Below, piece by piece: positions 8,283 through 16,565 of a stretch of DNA of 64,000 nucleotides (position 1 is the first letter of the stretch; every line of letters starts with the position of its first letter). Source of the stretch: Pseudomonas graminis (GTDB lineage Bacteria; Pseudomonadota; Gammaproteobacteria; Pseudomonadales; Pseudomonadaceae); the NCBI RefSeq assembly GCF_001705435.1, contig NZ_MDEN01000047.1, positions 1-64,000 on the forward strand, written 5' to 3'. The position numbers were made by a program, and so were the translations under genes. The notes under the pieces are model-generated. The model was given only the letters and a program-made list of their open reading frames with translations, was not told where the DNA came from and ran no database searches.

Positions 8283-10214
8283 ATGACCACGACTCGATTG
8301 ACCATGGCCCAGGCCCTGGTGAAGTTTCTCGATAACCAGTACGTCGAAGTCGACGGCGTGCAGAGCAAGTTCGTCGCCGGGGTGTTCACCATTTTCGGTC
8401 ACGGCAACGTGCTCGGCCTGGGCCAGGCGCTGGAGCAGGACAGCGGCGAGCTCATCGTCCATCAAGGCCGCAACGAACAAGGCATGTGCCACGCCGCCAT
8501 GGGTTTTGCCAAGCAACACCTGCGGCGCAAGGTCTACGCCTGTAGCTCGTCGGTCGGCCCCGGCGCCGCCAACATGATCACTGCCGCGGCCACCGCGTCG
8601 GCCAATCGCATTCCGCTGTTGTTGCTGCCCGGCGATGTCTACGCCAGTCGCCAGCCCGATCCGGTGCTGCAACAGATCGAACAGTTCCACGACCTCAGCA
8701 TCAGCACCAACGACGCCTTCAAGGCCGTGAGCAAATACTGGGACCGCATCAACCGCCCCGAGCAGCTGATGAGCGCGGCCCTCAACGCCATGCGCGTGCT
8801 CACGGACCCTGCCGAAACCGGCGCCGTCACCCTGGCACTGCCCCAGGATGTTCAGGCCGAAGCCTACGACTACCCCGATTCATTCCTGCAAAAGCGCGTG
8901 CATCGCATCGACCGTCGTCCGCCCACCGAAGCGATGCTCAACGATGCCGTGACGCTGCTCAAAGGCAAACGCAAGCCGCTACTGATCTGTGGCGGCGGCG
9001 TGCGTTATTCCGGTGCGGCCGCCGAGTTGCAGGCGTTCGCCGAGCGCTTCGGCATCCCATTCAGCGAAACCCAGGCAGGCAAGAGCGCCATCGTCTCCGC
9101 TCATCCACTGAACATGGGCGGCATCGGCGAGACCGGCACCCTGGCGGCGAATACCCTGGCCCGGGAGGCGGACCTGATCATCGGCGTCGGCACCCGTTAC
9201 AGCGATTTCACCACCGGCTCCAAATCCCTGTTCCAGAACCCTGACGTGCAATTCCTCAACCTCAACGTTGGCGCATTCGATGTGCAGAAACTGGATGGCG
9301 TGCAGGTGTTGGCCGATGCGCGCCTCGCGCTTCTCTCCCTGTCGGATCAGTTGGGGGACTACCGCGCGCAGTGGGGCACTCAGCCGCGCGAGGCGAGGGC
9401 TGCTCTGGATGCGGAAGTGGATCGGCTGTACGCCGTGGAATACCAGGCCGAGGCTTTCGAGCCGGAAGTCAGCGGTCATCTCGACCCGCAGGTGCTGCGC
9501 GATTTCATCGAAATGACCGGTTCGTGCCTGACCCAGAGCCGGGTATTGGGGGTGCTCAACCAGCAATTACCCTCGGACGCGGTCATCGTCGCGGCGGCCG
9601 GCAGTCTGCCCGGCGATTTGCAGCGGGCGTGGCGCAGCACCAGCGTCGACAGTTACCACGTCGAGTACGGCTATTCCTGCATGGGCTATGAGGTCAACGC
9701 CGCGTTGGGCGTGAAGATGGCGGCGCCGGAGCGTGAGGTGTACGCGCTGGTGGGTGACGGTTCCTACATGATGCTGCACTCGGAACTGGCCACGTCGATT
9801 CAGGAACGGCGCAAGATCAACGTGGTGCTCCTCGACAACATGGCCTTCGGTTGCATCAACAATTTGCAGATGGGCAACGGCATGGGCAGTTTCGGCACCG
9901 AGCTCCGCTATCGCAATCCCAAGACCGGTCAGCTGGATGGCGACTTAGTGCCGGTGGATTTCGCCATGAGTGCCGCGGCCTATGGCTGCAAGACCTACAA
10001 GGTCAGCAACGCCCGGGAGCTGGAGGCGGCACTGGCCGATGCCCGCACGCAGACCGTTTCGACGCTGATCGACATCAAGGTGCTGCCGAAAACCATGATC
10101 CACGGCTACCTGTCGTGGTGGCGCGTGGGCGTGGCGCAGGTGTCGACCACTGGAACAACGGCCGAGGCGTACGAGCGGCAAAAAGCGGCGTTGGCCAAGG
10201 CCCGCCAGTATTGA
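8283..10214 (+). CDS. iolD: 3D-(3,5/4)-trihydroxycyclohexane-1,2-dione acylhydrolase
   Basis: The 643-residue thiamine-diphosphate enzyme opens the ring of trihydroxycyclohexanedione to give 5-deoxy-glucuronate. The N-terminal pyrimidine domain contains the conserved Glu in [14 protein letters not shown] central domain follows, and the C-terminal pyrophosphate domain has [11 protein letters not shown] followed by the LLDNMAF stretch that completes the ThDP/Mg motif. Length matches IolD (about 640) rather than acetolactate synthase (about 570). It follows a REP pair 220 bp after mmsA and has its own A-rich leader. Confidence 0.93.
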   Translation: MTTTRLTMAQALVKFLDNQYVEVDGVQSKFVAGVFTIFGHGNVLGLGQALEQDSGELIVHQGRNEQGMCHAAMGFAKQHLRRKVYACSSSVGPGAANMITAAATASANRIPLLLLPGDVYASRQPDPVLQQIEQFHDLSISTNDAFKAVSKYWDRINRPEQLMSAALNAMRVLTDPAETGAVTLALPQDVQAEAYDYPDSFLQKRVHRIDRRPPTEAMLNDAVTLLKGKRKPLLICGGGVRYSGAAAELQAFAERFGIPFSETQAGKSAIVSAHPLNMGGIGETGTLAANTLAREADLIIGVGTRYSDFTTGSKSLFQNPDVQFLNLNVGAFDVQKLDGVQVLADARLALLSLSDQLGDYRAQWGTQPREARAALDAEVDRLYAVEYQAEAFEPEVSGHLDPQVLRDFIEMTGSCLTQSRVLGVLNQQLPSDAVIVAAAGSLPGDLQRAWRSTSVDSYHVEYGYSCMGYEVNAALGVKMAAPEREVYALVGDGSYMMLHSELATSIQERRKINVVLLDNMAFGCINNLQMGNGMGSFGTELRYRNPKTGQLDGDLVPVDFAMSAAAYGCKTYKVSNARELEAALADARTQTVSTLIDIKVLPKTMIHGYLSWWRVGVAQVSTTGTTAEAYERQKAALAKARQY

Positions 10215-10221
10215 ACACAGG

Positions 10222-10363
10222 CCCTGTAGGAGCGTGGCTTGTCCCGCGATCTGCCGGGAACCGGCAGCACATTCAGGCAACGCGATGTGTCTGATACACC
10301 GCATTGGCTGGATTGACGACGACTGCGTCGCCGATCGCGGGACAAAGCCACGCTCCTACAGGG
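10222..10363. repeat. Inverted REP pair between iolD and the dehydrogenase gene
   Basis: CCCTGTAGGAGCGTGGCTTG at 10222 is matched in inverse by a copy ending at 10363, with about 80 bp between the arms. This is a REP doublet of a different sequence type from the one at 8095. Confidence 0.85.
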
Positions 10364-10377
10364 CAAGGAGATTACTT

Positions 10378-11397
10378 ATGAAAATCGGACTCATCGGCTA
10401 CGGCAAGGGCGGGCGTTACTTTCACGCGCCGCTGATTGCCAGCCAGCCCGGCATGACGTTTGCCGGCGTGGTCACCCGTTCGCCGGAACGCCGCCAGGAC
10501 CTGCGCAACGATTACCCCAAGGTCCCGGCCTTCGACAGCCTGGCCGATCTGGTCGCGGCCGGTGTCGATGCGGTGGTGATCTCGACGCCGCTGGCCTCCC
10601 GCCGTGCCTTGATTCTCGAAGCCATCGAACTCGGCGTCCCGGTCGTCAGCGACAAACCGTTCGCGCCGGATGCCCAGGCGGCCCAGGAACTGGTAGACGC
10701 CGCCGAACGCCGAGGCGTGCTGCTGGGCGTGTACCAGAACCGTCGCTGGGACTCGGATTTTCTCACCGTGCGCAAGCTGATCGATCAGGGCGTTCTCGGC
10801 GACATCAGCCGCTTCGAGTCCCGGGTCGAGCGCTATTCGCCGTCCTCGGTTGGCAAGGAAAGCGGCGGCGGCATTCTCCGCGATCTCGGCAGCCATCTGG
10901 TGGATCAGGCACTGCTGCTGTTCGGGCCGGTGAAGCGGGTGTACGCCGAGCTTGAGTTCGCGACGCCGGAGCAAAAGGTCGATCACGGCTTCTTTATTTC
11001 ACTGACCCATGCCAACGGCGTGGTTTCGCACCTCTGGGGCAACTGCCTGCAAAACGCCCAGGGCCCGCGTTTTCGAGTCAACGGTTCACAGGGCTGCTAT
11101 ACCGTGGAGGGCCTCGACGGTCAGGAAGCTGCCGCACTGGCCGGGTTGTCCCCCCGATCCGAAGGCGATCGCTGGGGCGTGGAAGAACACCGACGCTGGG
11201 GCTGGTTCGAGCAGGGCGAGCACCGCGAGCGGGTCCCGTCGGAGCGTGGCTGCTGGACCGAGTTTTACCGGCAGTGGCAGGAAGCGGTGATGAACCAGGG
11301 GCGTAATCCTGTGGATGCAAACGATGCGGTGGCCTCGGCCCGCGTGCTGGATGCCGCGAGGATCAGCGCGATGGAGGGCAGGGTGGTTGTGCTGTAG
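10378..11397 (+). CDS. Gfo/Idh/MocA-family oxidoreductase, probable inositol dehydrogenase (IolW/YdgJ-like)
   Basis: The 339-residue protein has an N-terminal Rossmann fold (GLIGYGKGGRYFHAP), the SDKPF motif near residue 97 and YQNRRWDSDF near residue 120. That last motif is typical of the IolW/YvaA/YdgJ branch, which includes NADP-linked scyllo-inositol dehydrogenases, rather than of classical IolG. Position suggests it supplies an inositol oxidation step. ATG 10378 has AAGGAG seven bases upstream; the frame is open to 10234 but that region is REP sequence. Whether it oxidises myo-inositol, or a true iolG lies elsewhere, cannot be told here. Confidence 0.8.
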   Translation: MKIGLIGYGKGGRYFHAPLIASQPGMTFAGVVTRSPERRQDLRNDYPKVPAFDSLADLVAAGVDAVVISTPLASRRALILEAIELGVPVVSDKPFAPDAQAAQELVDAAERRGVLLGVYQNRRWDSDFLTVRKLIDQGVLGDISRFESRVERYSPSSVGKESGGGILRDLGSHLVDQALLLFGPVKRVYAELEFATPEQKVDHGFFISLTHANGVVSHLWGNCLQNAQGPRFRVNGSQGCYTVEGLDGQEAAALAGLSPRSEGDRWGVEEHRRWGWFEQGEHRERVPSERGCWTEFYRQWQEAVMNQGRNPVDANDAVASARVLDAARISAMEGRVVVL

Positions 11398-11475
11398 GAC
11401 GTGCACCCGGATGTCCCGCGAGGGAGTGCGCTGCACCCACCGGATTGACCGGACGAGGCGCATCAAACCGAAAAT

Positions 11476-11488
11476 AGAAATTAATTCT
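11476..11488. promoter_or_regulatory. Weak palindrome upstream of the importer promoter
   Basis: AGAA-ATTAA-TTCT resembles the GGAA-N6-TTCC operator but has a five-base spacer and altered end bases. It lies one to two helical turns upstream of the better site and may be an auxiliary operator. Confidence 0.3.
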
Positions 11489-11496
11489 AAAAGCTG

Positions 11497-11525
11497 TTGA
11501 AGTAGAAATTATTTTCCAATAGAGT
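11497..11525 (+). promoter_or_regulatory. Predicted importer promoter with embedded IolR operator
   Basis: TTGAAG (11497-11502), a 17-bp spacer and TAGAGT (11520-11525) form a plausible housekeeping promoter, four of six matches in each box. The spacer contains AGAA-ATTATT-TTCC (11504-11517), one base from the palindrome in the iolR/iolC gap. Repressor bound there would block RNA polymerase. Both assignments are by inspection. Confidence 0.5.
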
Positions 11526-11904
11526 CATTTCCAGGTTGCCGACGATCGCCGTCAGCGCCTGGTGCCGGGTTTCCCGGCAGCAGGCCGAACGAGCGACACA
11601 AAAACAAGAAAGCCAATCGCAGACAGGTACCGCCAATGAATATCTTCAGATCAGCCGCCAAGGCTTGCCGTCCCTTCTTACTCGCGCTTCCTGCTATCCC
11701 CCGCGCTGTTTCCCACAGATTGATCAACGCCGCCCCCGCTGTCGAATCCGCCCTCGAAACCATCGCCCATGTGCTCTGCGTCCAACGCCGCGGCGTTGTG
11801 GTATGCGGCGCATCGGGTGGTTCGGTCGCGCACCTTTCAGACACAGCGCGCACTGCTCCGCGCTGAGTGTCAGTACCTCCAGCCGTCATCATCCCTGTCA
11901 TTAC

Positions 11905-11915
11905 AACAACAAGAA
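11905..11915 (+). promoter_or_regulatory. AAnAAnAA motif before the inositol-binding protein gene
   Basis: AACAACAAGAA lies 19 bases upstream of the start codon, just before GGAGAAAG. Inferred Crc/Hfq target. Confidence 0.5.
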
Positions 11916-11933
11916 TCTGGAGAAAGACCGTTC

Positions 11934-12860
11934 ATGAATACCCCGCTCCGTTTCACCTCACTCGCTCTAGCCCTCATGCTGAGCAGCGGCGCCACCCTGG
12001 CCGCCGACCTGAAGATCGGCGTGTCCATGTCGCAGTTCGATGACACGTATCTGACCTACATGCGCGAGGACATGGACAAAAAAGTCAAAGCCATGGGCGG
12101 CGTCGATTTGCAGTTTGTCGATGGCCGCAATGACGTGAACAAACAGCTCGATCAGGTGCAAGAGCTGATTGGCAAGAAGGTTGACGCACTGATCGTCAAC
12201 CCCGTCGACACCGAAGCCACCGTGAAGATCACCAAGGCTGCCACGGATGCCGGCATTCCGCTGGTCTACGTCAACCGCCGTCCGGACGATCCGAAGCTGC
12301 CCGCAGGCGTTGCCTCTGTGACCTCCGACGACAAGGAAGCCGGGCGCATGCAAATGGAATACCTGGCCAAGAAAATGGACGGCAAGGGCAACGTCGTCAT
12401 CTTGCTCGGTGAGCTGGCCAATAACTCGACCCGCGACCGCACGGCGGGCGTCAAGGAAGTCCTGAAAAACTACCCCGACATCAAGGTCACTCAGGAGCAG
12501 ACCGGCGCCTGGCAGCGGCAGAAAGGCATGGACGTCACCAATGACTGGCTGACCCAGGGCCGCGACTTCAAGGCGGTCATCTCCAACAACGACGAAATGG
12601 CCATCGGTGCGGCCATGGCCCTGAAGCAGGCGGGCAAAAAAGGTGAGGTATTTGTGGCCGGTGTCGACGGCACGCCGGACGGTCTGAGCGCGGTCAAGAA
12701 AGGCGACCTCTCGGTCTCGGTGTTTCAGGACGCCAAGGGGCAGGGCGAGGGCGCAATCGATGCCGCTGTGAAACTGGCGAAGAAGGAAACGCTGCCCGAA
12801 CAGGCCATCGTGATTCCTTTCAAGCTGATCACCCCGGAAAACGTCAACACCTTCAAATAA
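11934..12860 (+). CDS. Sugar (probable inositol) ABC transporter substrate-binding protein
   Basis: The 308-residue protein starts with a Sec signal peptide of about 24 residues (cleavage expected after ATLAA or nearby). The rest is a periplasmic-binding-protein type 1 fold of the RbsB/IbpA kind, with DALIVNPVDTEAT, NRRPDD and the hinge region VFVAGVDGTPDGLSAV. It would deliver inositol to the ATPase and permease encoded next. The ligand is inferred from the adjoining iol operon. I chose ATG 11934 for the signal peptide and the GGAGAAAG site; the frame is open upstream to 11769. Confidence 0.88.
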   Translation: MNTPLRFTSLALALMLSSGATLAADLKIGVSMSQFDDTYLTYMREDMDKKVKAMGGVDLQFVDGRNDVNKQLDQVQELIGKKVDALIVNPVDTEATVKITKAATDAGIPLVYVNRRPDDPKLPAGVASVTSDDKEAGRMQMEYLAKKMDGKGNVVILLGELANNSTRDRTAGVKEVLKNYPDIKVTQEQTGAWQRQKGMDVTNDWLTQGRDFKAVISNNDEMAIGAAMALKQAGKKGEVFVAGVDGTPDGLSAVKKGDLSVSVFQDAKGQGEGAIDAAVKLAKKETLPEQAIVIPFKLITPENVNTFK

Positions 12861-12945
12861 CCGCTCATCTCAGACCGACTGACACCCGGCAGAGCACCGC
12901 CTGGCCGTGCCTCTGCCGACCCTGTCAACCGAGGAGCCTGTGACC

Positions 12946-14508
12946 ATGTTCGCTTCCACAACCGCTTCGGCTTCAACCCTCTCGCCTGTCTCCGGGACGA
13001 CGAACGACGCCGAGCACCCTTATCTGCTGGAAATCACCAACATCAGCAAGGGCTTCCCCGGGGTGGTGGCGCTGGACAACGTGCAACTGCGCGTGCGGCC
13101 CGGCAGCGTGCTGGCGCTGATGGGCGAGAACGGCGCGGGCAAGTCCACGCTGATGAAAATCATTGCCGGCATCTACCAGCCCGACAGCGGCGAAATCCGC
13201 CTGCGTGGCGAGCCGGTGGTGTTCCAGTCGCCGCTGGCGGCGCTGCAATCGGGCATTGCCATGATCCATCAGGAGCTCAACCTGATGCCCCACATGAGCA
13301 TCGCCGAGAACATCTGGATCGGCCGCGAGCAGCTTAACGGCCTGCACATGGTCGACCACCGTGCGATGCACCGCTGCACGGCGGAATTGCTTGGACGCCT
13401 GCGCATCAACCTCGATCCAGAGGAGATGGTCGGCAACCTGAGCATCGCCGAGCGGCAGATGGTCGAGATCGCCAAGGCCGTTTCCTACGACTCCGACGTA
13501 CTGATCATGGACGAGCCGACCTCCGCCATTACGGAGACGGAGGTCGCCCACCTGTTTTCGATCATTGCCGACCTGCGGGCCCAGGGTAAGGGCATCATCT
13601 ACATCACCCACAAGATGAACGAAGTGTTCGCCATCGCCGATGAAGTGGCGGTGTTCCGGGACGGCGCCTATATCGGTCTGCAGCGGGCCGACAGCATGAA
13701 CGGCGACAGCCTGATTTCGATGATGGTTGGCCGTGAACTCACCCAGCTGTTTCCCGAGCGCGACCAGCCCGTGGGCAAGTTGCTGCTGTCGGTTCGCGAC
13801 CTGTCGCTCAACGGCGTGTTCGAAGGCGTGTCGTTCGACCTGCACGCCGGCGAAGTGTTGGGCATCGCCGGGCTGATGGGCTCGGGGCGCACCAATGTCG
13901 CTGAAACGATCTTCGGCATCACCCCCAGTACGCGCGGGGAAATCCTCCTCGACGGCACGCCGATCCGTGTCAGCGACCCGCACTTCGCCATCGAGAAGGG
14001 CTTCGCGTTGCTCACCGAGGATCGCAAGCTCAGCGGCCTGTTTCCGTGCCTGTCGGTGCTGGAAAACATGGAGATGGCGGTGCTTCCCCATTACGCTGGC
14101 AACGGTTTTGTCCACCAGAAAGCCCTGCGCGTGCTGTGCGAAGACATGTGCAAAAAGCTGCGGGTGAAGACGCCGTCCCTTGAGCAGTGCATCGACACGC
14201 TGTCCGGCGGCAATCAGCAGAAGGCGCTGCTGGCGCGCTGGCTGATGACCAACCCGCGGGTGCTGATCCTCGATGAGCCCACCCGTGGCATCGACGTCGG
14301 CGCCAAGGCCGAGATCTATCGGCTGATTTCCCTGCTCGCCAGCGAGGGCATGGCGGTGATCATGATTTCTTCCGAACTGCCGGAAGTGCTGGGGATGAGC
14401 GACCGGGTCATGGTCATGCACGAAGGCGAAATGATGGGCACCCTCGACCGCGCCGAGGCCACCCAGGAGCGGGTCATGCACCTGGCGTCCGGAAACCCGG
14501 TCCACTGA
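12946..14508 (+). CDS. Sugar (probable inositol) ABC transporter ATP-binding protein
   Basis: The 520-residue protein holds two nucleotide-binding domains in tandem, as in RbsA and MglA. The first has Walker [10 protein letters not shown] (about residue 60) and signature [14 protein letters not shown]. The second has a degenerate Walker [10 protein letters not shown], and signature [15 protein letters not shown], the usual asymmetry of this family. It would energise uptake on the cytoplasmic face of the permease. ATG 12946 has GAGGAG nine bases upstream. The N-terminal 25 residues are rich in Ser, Thr and Ala and precede the first domain. Confidence 0.9.
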   Translation: MFASTTASASTLSPVSGTTNDAEHPYLLEITNISKGFPGVVALDNVQLRVRPGSVLALMGENGAGKSTLMKIIAGIYQPDSGEIRLRGEPVVFQSPLAALQSGIAMIHQELNLMPHMSIAENIWIGREQLNGLHMVDHRAMHRCTAELLGRLRINLDPEEMVGNLSIAERQMVEIAKAVSYDSDVLIMDEPTSAITETEVAHLFSIIADLRAQGKGIIYITHKMNEVFAIADEVAVFRDGAYIGLQRADSMNGDSLISMMVGRELTQLFPERDQPVGKLLLSVRDLSLNGVFEGVSFDLHAGEVLGIAGLMGSGRTNVAETIFGITPSTRGEILLDGTPIRVSDPHFAIEKGFALLTEDRKLSGLFPCLSVLENMEMAVLPHYAGNGFVHQKALRVLCEDMCKKLRVKTPSLEQCIDTLSGGNQQKALLARWLMTNPRVLILDEPTRGIDVGAKAEIYRLISLLASEGMAVIMISSELPEVLGMSDRVMVMHEGEMMGTLDRAEATQERVMHLASGNPVH

Positions 14509-14580
14509 ATCTCGGGCTATTGACGCTCCGATTCAAGCACTGCACCACGCCCCAGTCACACTGCCCCAGTCGGGTCGCAC

Positions 14581-14588
14581 AAGAACAA
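14581..14588 (+). promoter_or_regulatory. AAnAAnAA motif before the permease gene
   Basis: AAGAACAA immediately precedes the AGAGG ribosome site of the permease gene (start 14598). Inferred Crc/Hfq target, the fifth such motif in this locus. Confidence 0.45.
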
Positions 14589-14597
14589 GAGGCACAC

Positions 14598-15626
14598 ATG
14601 AAGATGAACGCGATGCTGGAAAACAAACCCGCACTGGCGCCCCGCAAGCACAAGCGCCGGCTGCCCACCGAATTGAGCATCTTTCTGGTGCTGATCGGCA
14701 TTGGTCTGATCTTCGAGTTGTTCGGGTGGATCGTCCGCGATCAGAGCTTTCTGATGAATTCCCAGCGGCTGGTGCTGATGATTCTGCAGGTGTCGATCAT
14801 CGGTCTGCTGGCCATCGGCGTGACCCAGGTCATCATCACCACCGGCATCGACTTGTCGTCAGGTTCGGTGCTGGCGCTGTCGGCGATGATTGCCGCCAGC
14901 CTGGCGCAATCGTCGGACTACACCCGCGCCGTGTTTCCGTCGCTGACCGATCTGCCGGTGTGGGCGCCCGTCATCGCCGGCCTTGGGGTGGGGCTGCTCG
15001 CCGGGGCGATCAACGGCAGCATCATCGCCATCACCGGCATCCCGCCGTTCATTGCCACGCTGGGCATGATGGTCTCGGCGCGGGGGCTGGCGCGCTATTA
15101 CACCGGCGGCCAGCCCGTGAGCATGCTGAATGATTCCTACACCGCGATCGGCCAGGGCGCCATGCCGGTGATCATCTTTCTGGTGGTCGCGGTGATCTTT
15201 CACATCGCCCTGCGCTACACCAAGTACGGGAAATACACCTACGCCATCGGCGGCAACATGCAGGCGGCGCGCACCTCGGGGATCAACGTCAAGCGGCATC
15301 TGGTGATCGTCTACAGCATCGCGGGTCTGCTGGCCGGGCTGGCCGGGGTGGTGGCGTCGGCACGGGCGGCCACCGGGCAGGCCGGCATGGGCGTTTCCTA
15401 CGAGCTGGACGCCATCGCGGCGGCGGTGATCGGCGGCACGAGCCTGGCCGGTGGCGTCGGGCGGATCACCGGCACGGTCATCGGCGCGCTGATCCTCGGG
15501 GTCATGGCCAGCGGCTTTACCTTCGTCGGCGTCGATGCCTACGTGCAGGACATCATCAAGGGCCTGATCATTGTCGTCGCCGTGGTCATCGATCAGTACC
15601 GCAACAAGCGCAAGCTCAAGCGCTGA
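14598..15626 (+). CDS. Sugar (probable inositol) ABC transporter permease
   Basis: The 342-residue RbsC-like membrane protein has a cationic N-terminus and about eight to ten hydrophobic segments. The family stretches TTGIDLSSGSVLALSAM and AAAVIGGTSLAGGVGRITG are both visible. It forms the translocation pore with the preceding ATPase. I chose ATG 14598, with AGAGG upstream; ATG 14604 is an alternative. It is the last gene before an intrinsic terminator, so binding protein, ATPase and permease form one transcript. Confidence 0.9.
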   Translation: MKMNAMLENKPALAPRKHKRRLPTELSIFLVLIGIGLIFELFGWIVRDQSFLMNSQRLVLMILQVSIIGLLAIGVTQVIITTGIDLSSGSVLALSAMIAASLAQSSDYTRAVFPSLTDLPVWAPVIAGLGVGLLAGAINGSIIAITGIPPFIATLGMMVSARGLARYYTGGQPVSMLNDSYTAIGQGAMPVIIFLVVAVIFHIALRYTKYGKYTYAIGGNMQAARTSGINVKRHLVIVYSIAGLLAGLAGVVASARAATGQAGMGVSYELDAIAAAVIGGTSLAGGVGRITGTVIGALILGVMASGFTFVGVDAYVQDIIKGLIIVVAVVIDQYRNKRKLKR

Positions 15627-15647
15627 GTCGTTCAGGCGTCATCAAAG

Positions 15648-15676
15648 AGGGCCTCATTGCAGGCCCTTTTCGTTTT
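15648..15676 (+). terminator. Intrinsic terminator of the importer operon
   Basis: AGGGCCT (15648-15654), loop CATTGC, AGGCCCT (15661-15667), then TTTTCGTTTTT. It lies 22 bases after the permease stop codon. Confidence 0.85.
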
Positions 15677-15975
15677 TCATCGGTTTGAACCGATCACGCC
15701 ACGGTCGGTCAGACACCATCTGCCTCGTTTCGAGGACGCCCGGGCCGGGTGAAGGGTGCGATCAAATCCCCGGCGCGACCCAATGCCACCGGGTATTGCG
15801 GCCCTTGTTGGACGAATCCTGATCAATTATGTTGCCGAGTACCGAACCCGGCCTTAGACTGCCGCCCCTCGTAAATTGAGTGCCAAGCGGCGCTTCGAGA
15901 CTACGGCGCGTTTAATGCCAGGTTGAGGCGCACCTTTGAGATCGCCTTAATGCACGTTTTTTTATAGAGAAATCA
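15677..15975. other. Intergenic region before the DksA-like gene
   Basis: This roughly 300-base gap holds a perfect small palindrome ATCGGTT-TG-AACCGAT at 15679-15694 and a T-rich tract just before the gene (about 15957-15963). I see no further gene and no confident promoter. Confidence 0.5.
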
Positions 15976-16380
15976 ATGACCAAGGAAAAGTTGCTGGCGA
16001 TGCCGGCCGATGACTACATGAACGCCGAGCAGCACGCGTTCTTCGTCGGCCTGTTGCAAGCCATGAAAGTCGAAATCCACGAGCGCATCGAGCAGAGCCG
16101 TATCGCGATCGAAAGCCTGGACACCCCGGCTGACCCTGCCGACGCCGCTTCCGTGGAAGAAGAGCGCCACTGGCTGGTGAACGTGATTGACCGCGATCAG
16201 CGCATGCTGCCTCAGCTGGAAATGGCCTTGAGCCGCATCGCTGACGACAGCTTTGGCTGGTGTGAAGACAGCGGCGAGCCGATTGGCCTCAAGCGCCTGC
16301 TGATCAGCCCGACCACCAAGTACTGCATCGAAGCTCAGGAACGTCACGAGCAGATCGACCGCCACCAGCGTCAGGCGTGA
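15976..16380 (+). CDS. DksA/TraR-family RNA polymerase-binding protein, two-cysteine type
   Basis: The 134-residue protein has a coiled-coil N-terminal half and a C-terminal zinc-finger-like region. The coiled-coil tip motif DxxDxA is kept at D53-P-A-D56-A-A58, so it should still reach the RNA polymerase secondary channel. The zinc site is reduced: Cys96 and Cys117 remain, while the partner positions are Ser99 and Ala120. This resembles the zinc-independent DksA2 paralogues of Pseudomonas, which can replace DksA in the ppGpp response when zinc is scarce. The ribosome site is weak (GAGAA). Identity as DksA2 itself is likely but not proven. Confidence 0.85.
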   Translation: MTKEKLLAMPADDYMNAEQHAFFVGLLQAMKVEIHERIEQSRIAIESLDTPADPADAASVEEERHWLVNVIDRDQRMLPQLEMALSRIADDSFGWCEDSGEPIGLKRLLISPTTKYCIEAQERHEQIDRHQRQA

Positions 16381-16565
16381 TCCATCGGGTTCGACCGCCC
16401 GCAACGGGTGGTCGAGCCGTTCCCTTGCGCACCTTTCAAGCGCCTACCGTATAGCCCCCCCGTCGCAGCACATTCCGACCGACTACCACCAATGACTCAT
16501 GGCGCATGGCCGCTATTTGGGCGTTTAATGCTTTCACAATAATGAAAGCAGGGCAGGTCCCGGAC

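Larger units (their letters stand above)
11398..11933. other. Intergenic leader before the inositol ABC importer
   Basis: This 536-base stretch has an AT-rich block (11470-11525) with a promoter and operator candidates, then about 400 bases of GC-rich sequence. The latter contains a TGCCGGG-TTT-CCCGGCA hairpin near 11562. A 76-codon frame at 11636-11866 has no ribosome site and I do not call it. The probable transcript would carry an unusually long 5' leader. Confidence 0.5.

Noticed and set aside
11636-11866. Possible 76-residue gene in the importer leader
   Set aside because: No ribosome site precedes the ATG, and the translation resembles no family known to me. Kept only as part of the leader description.
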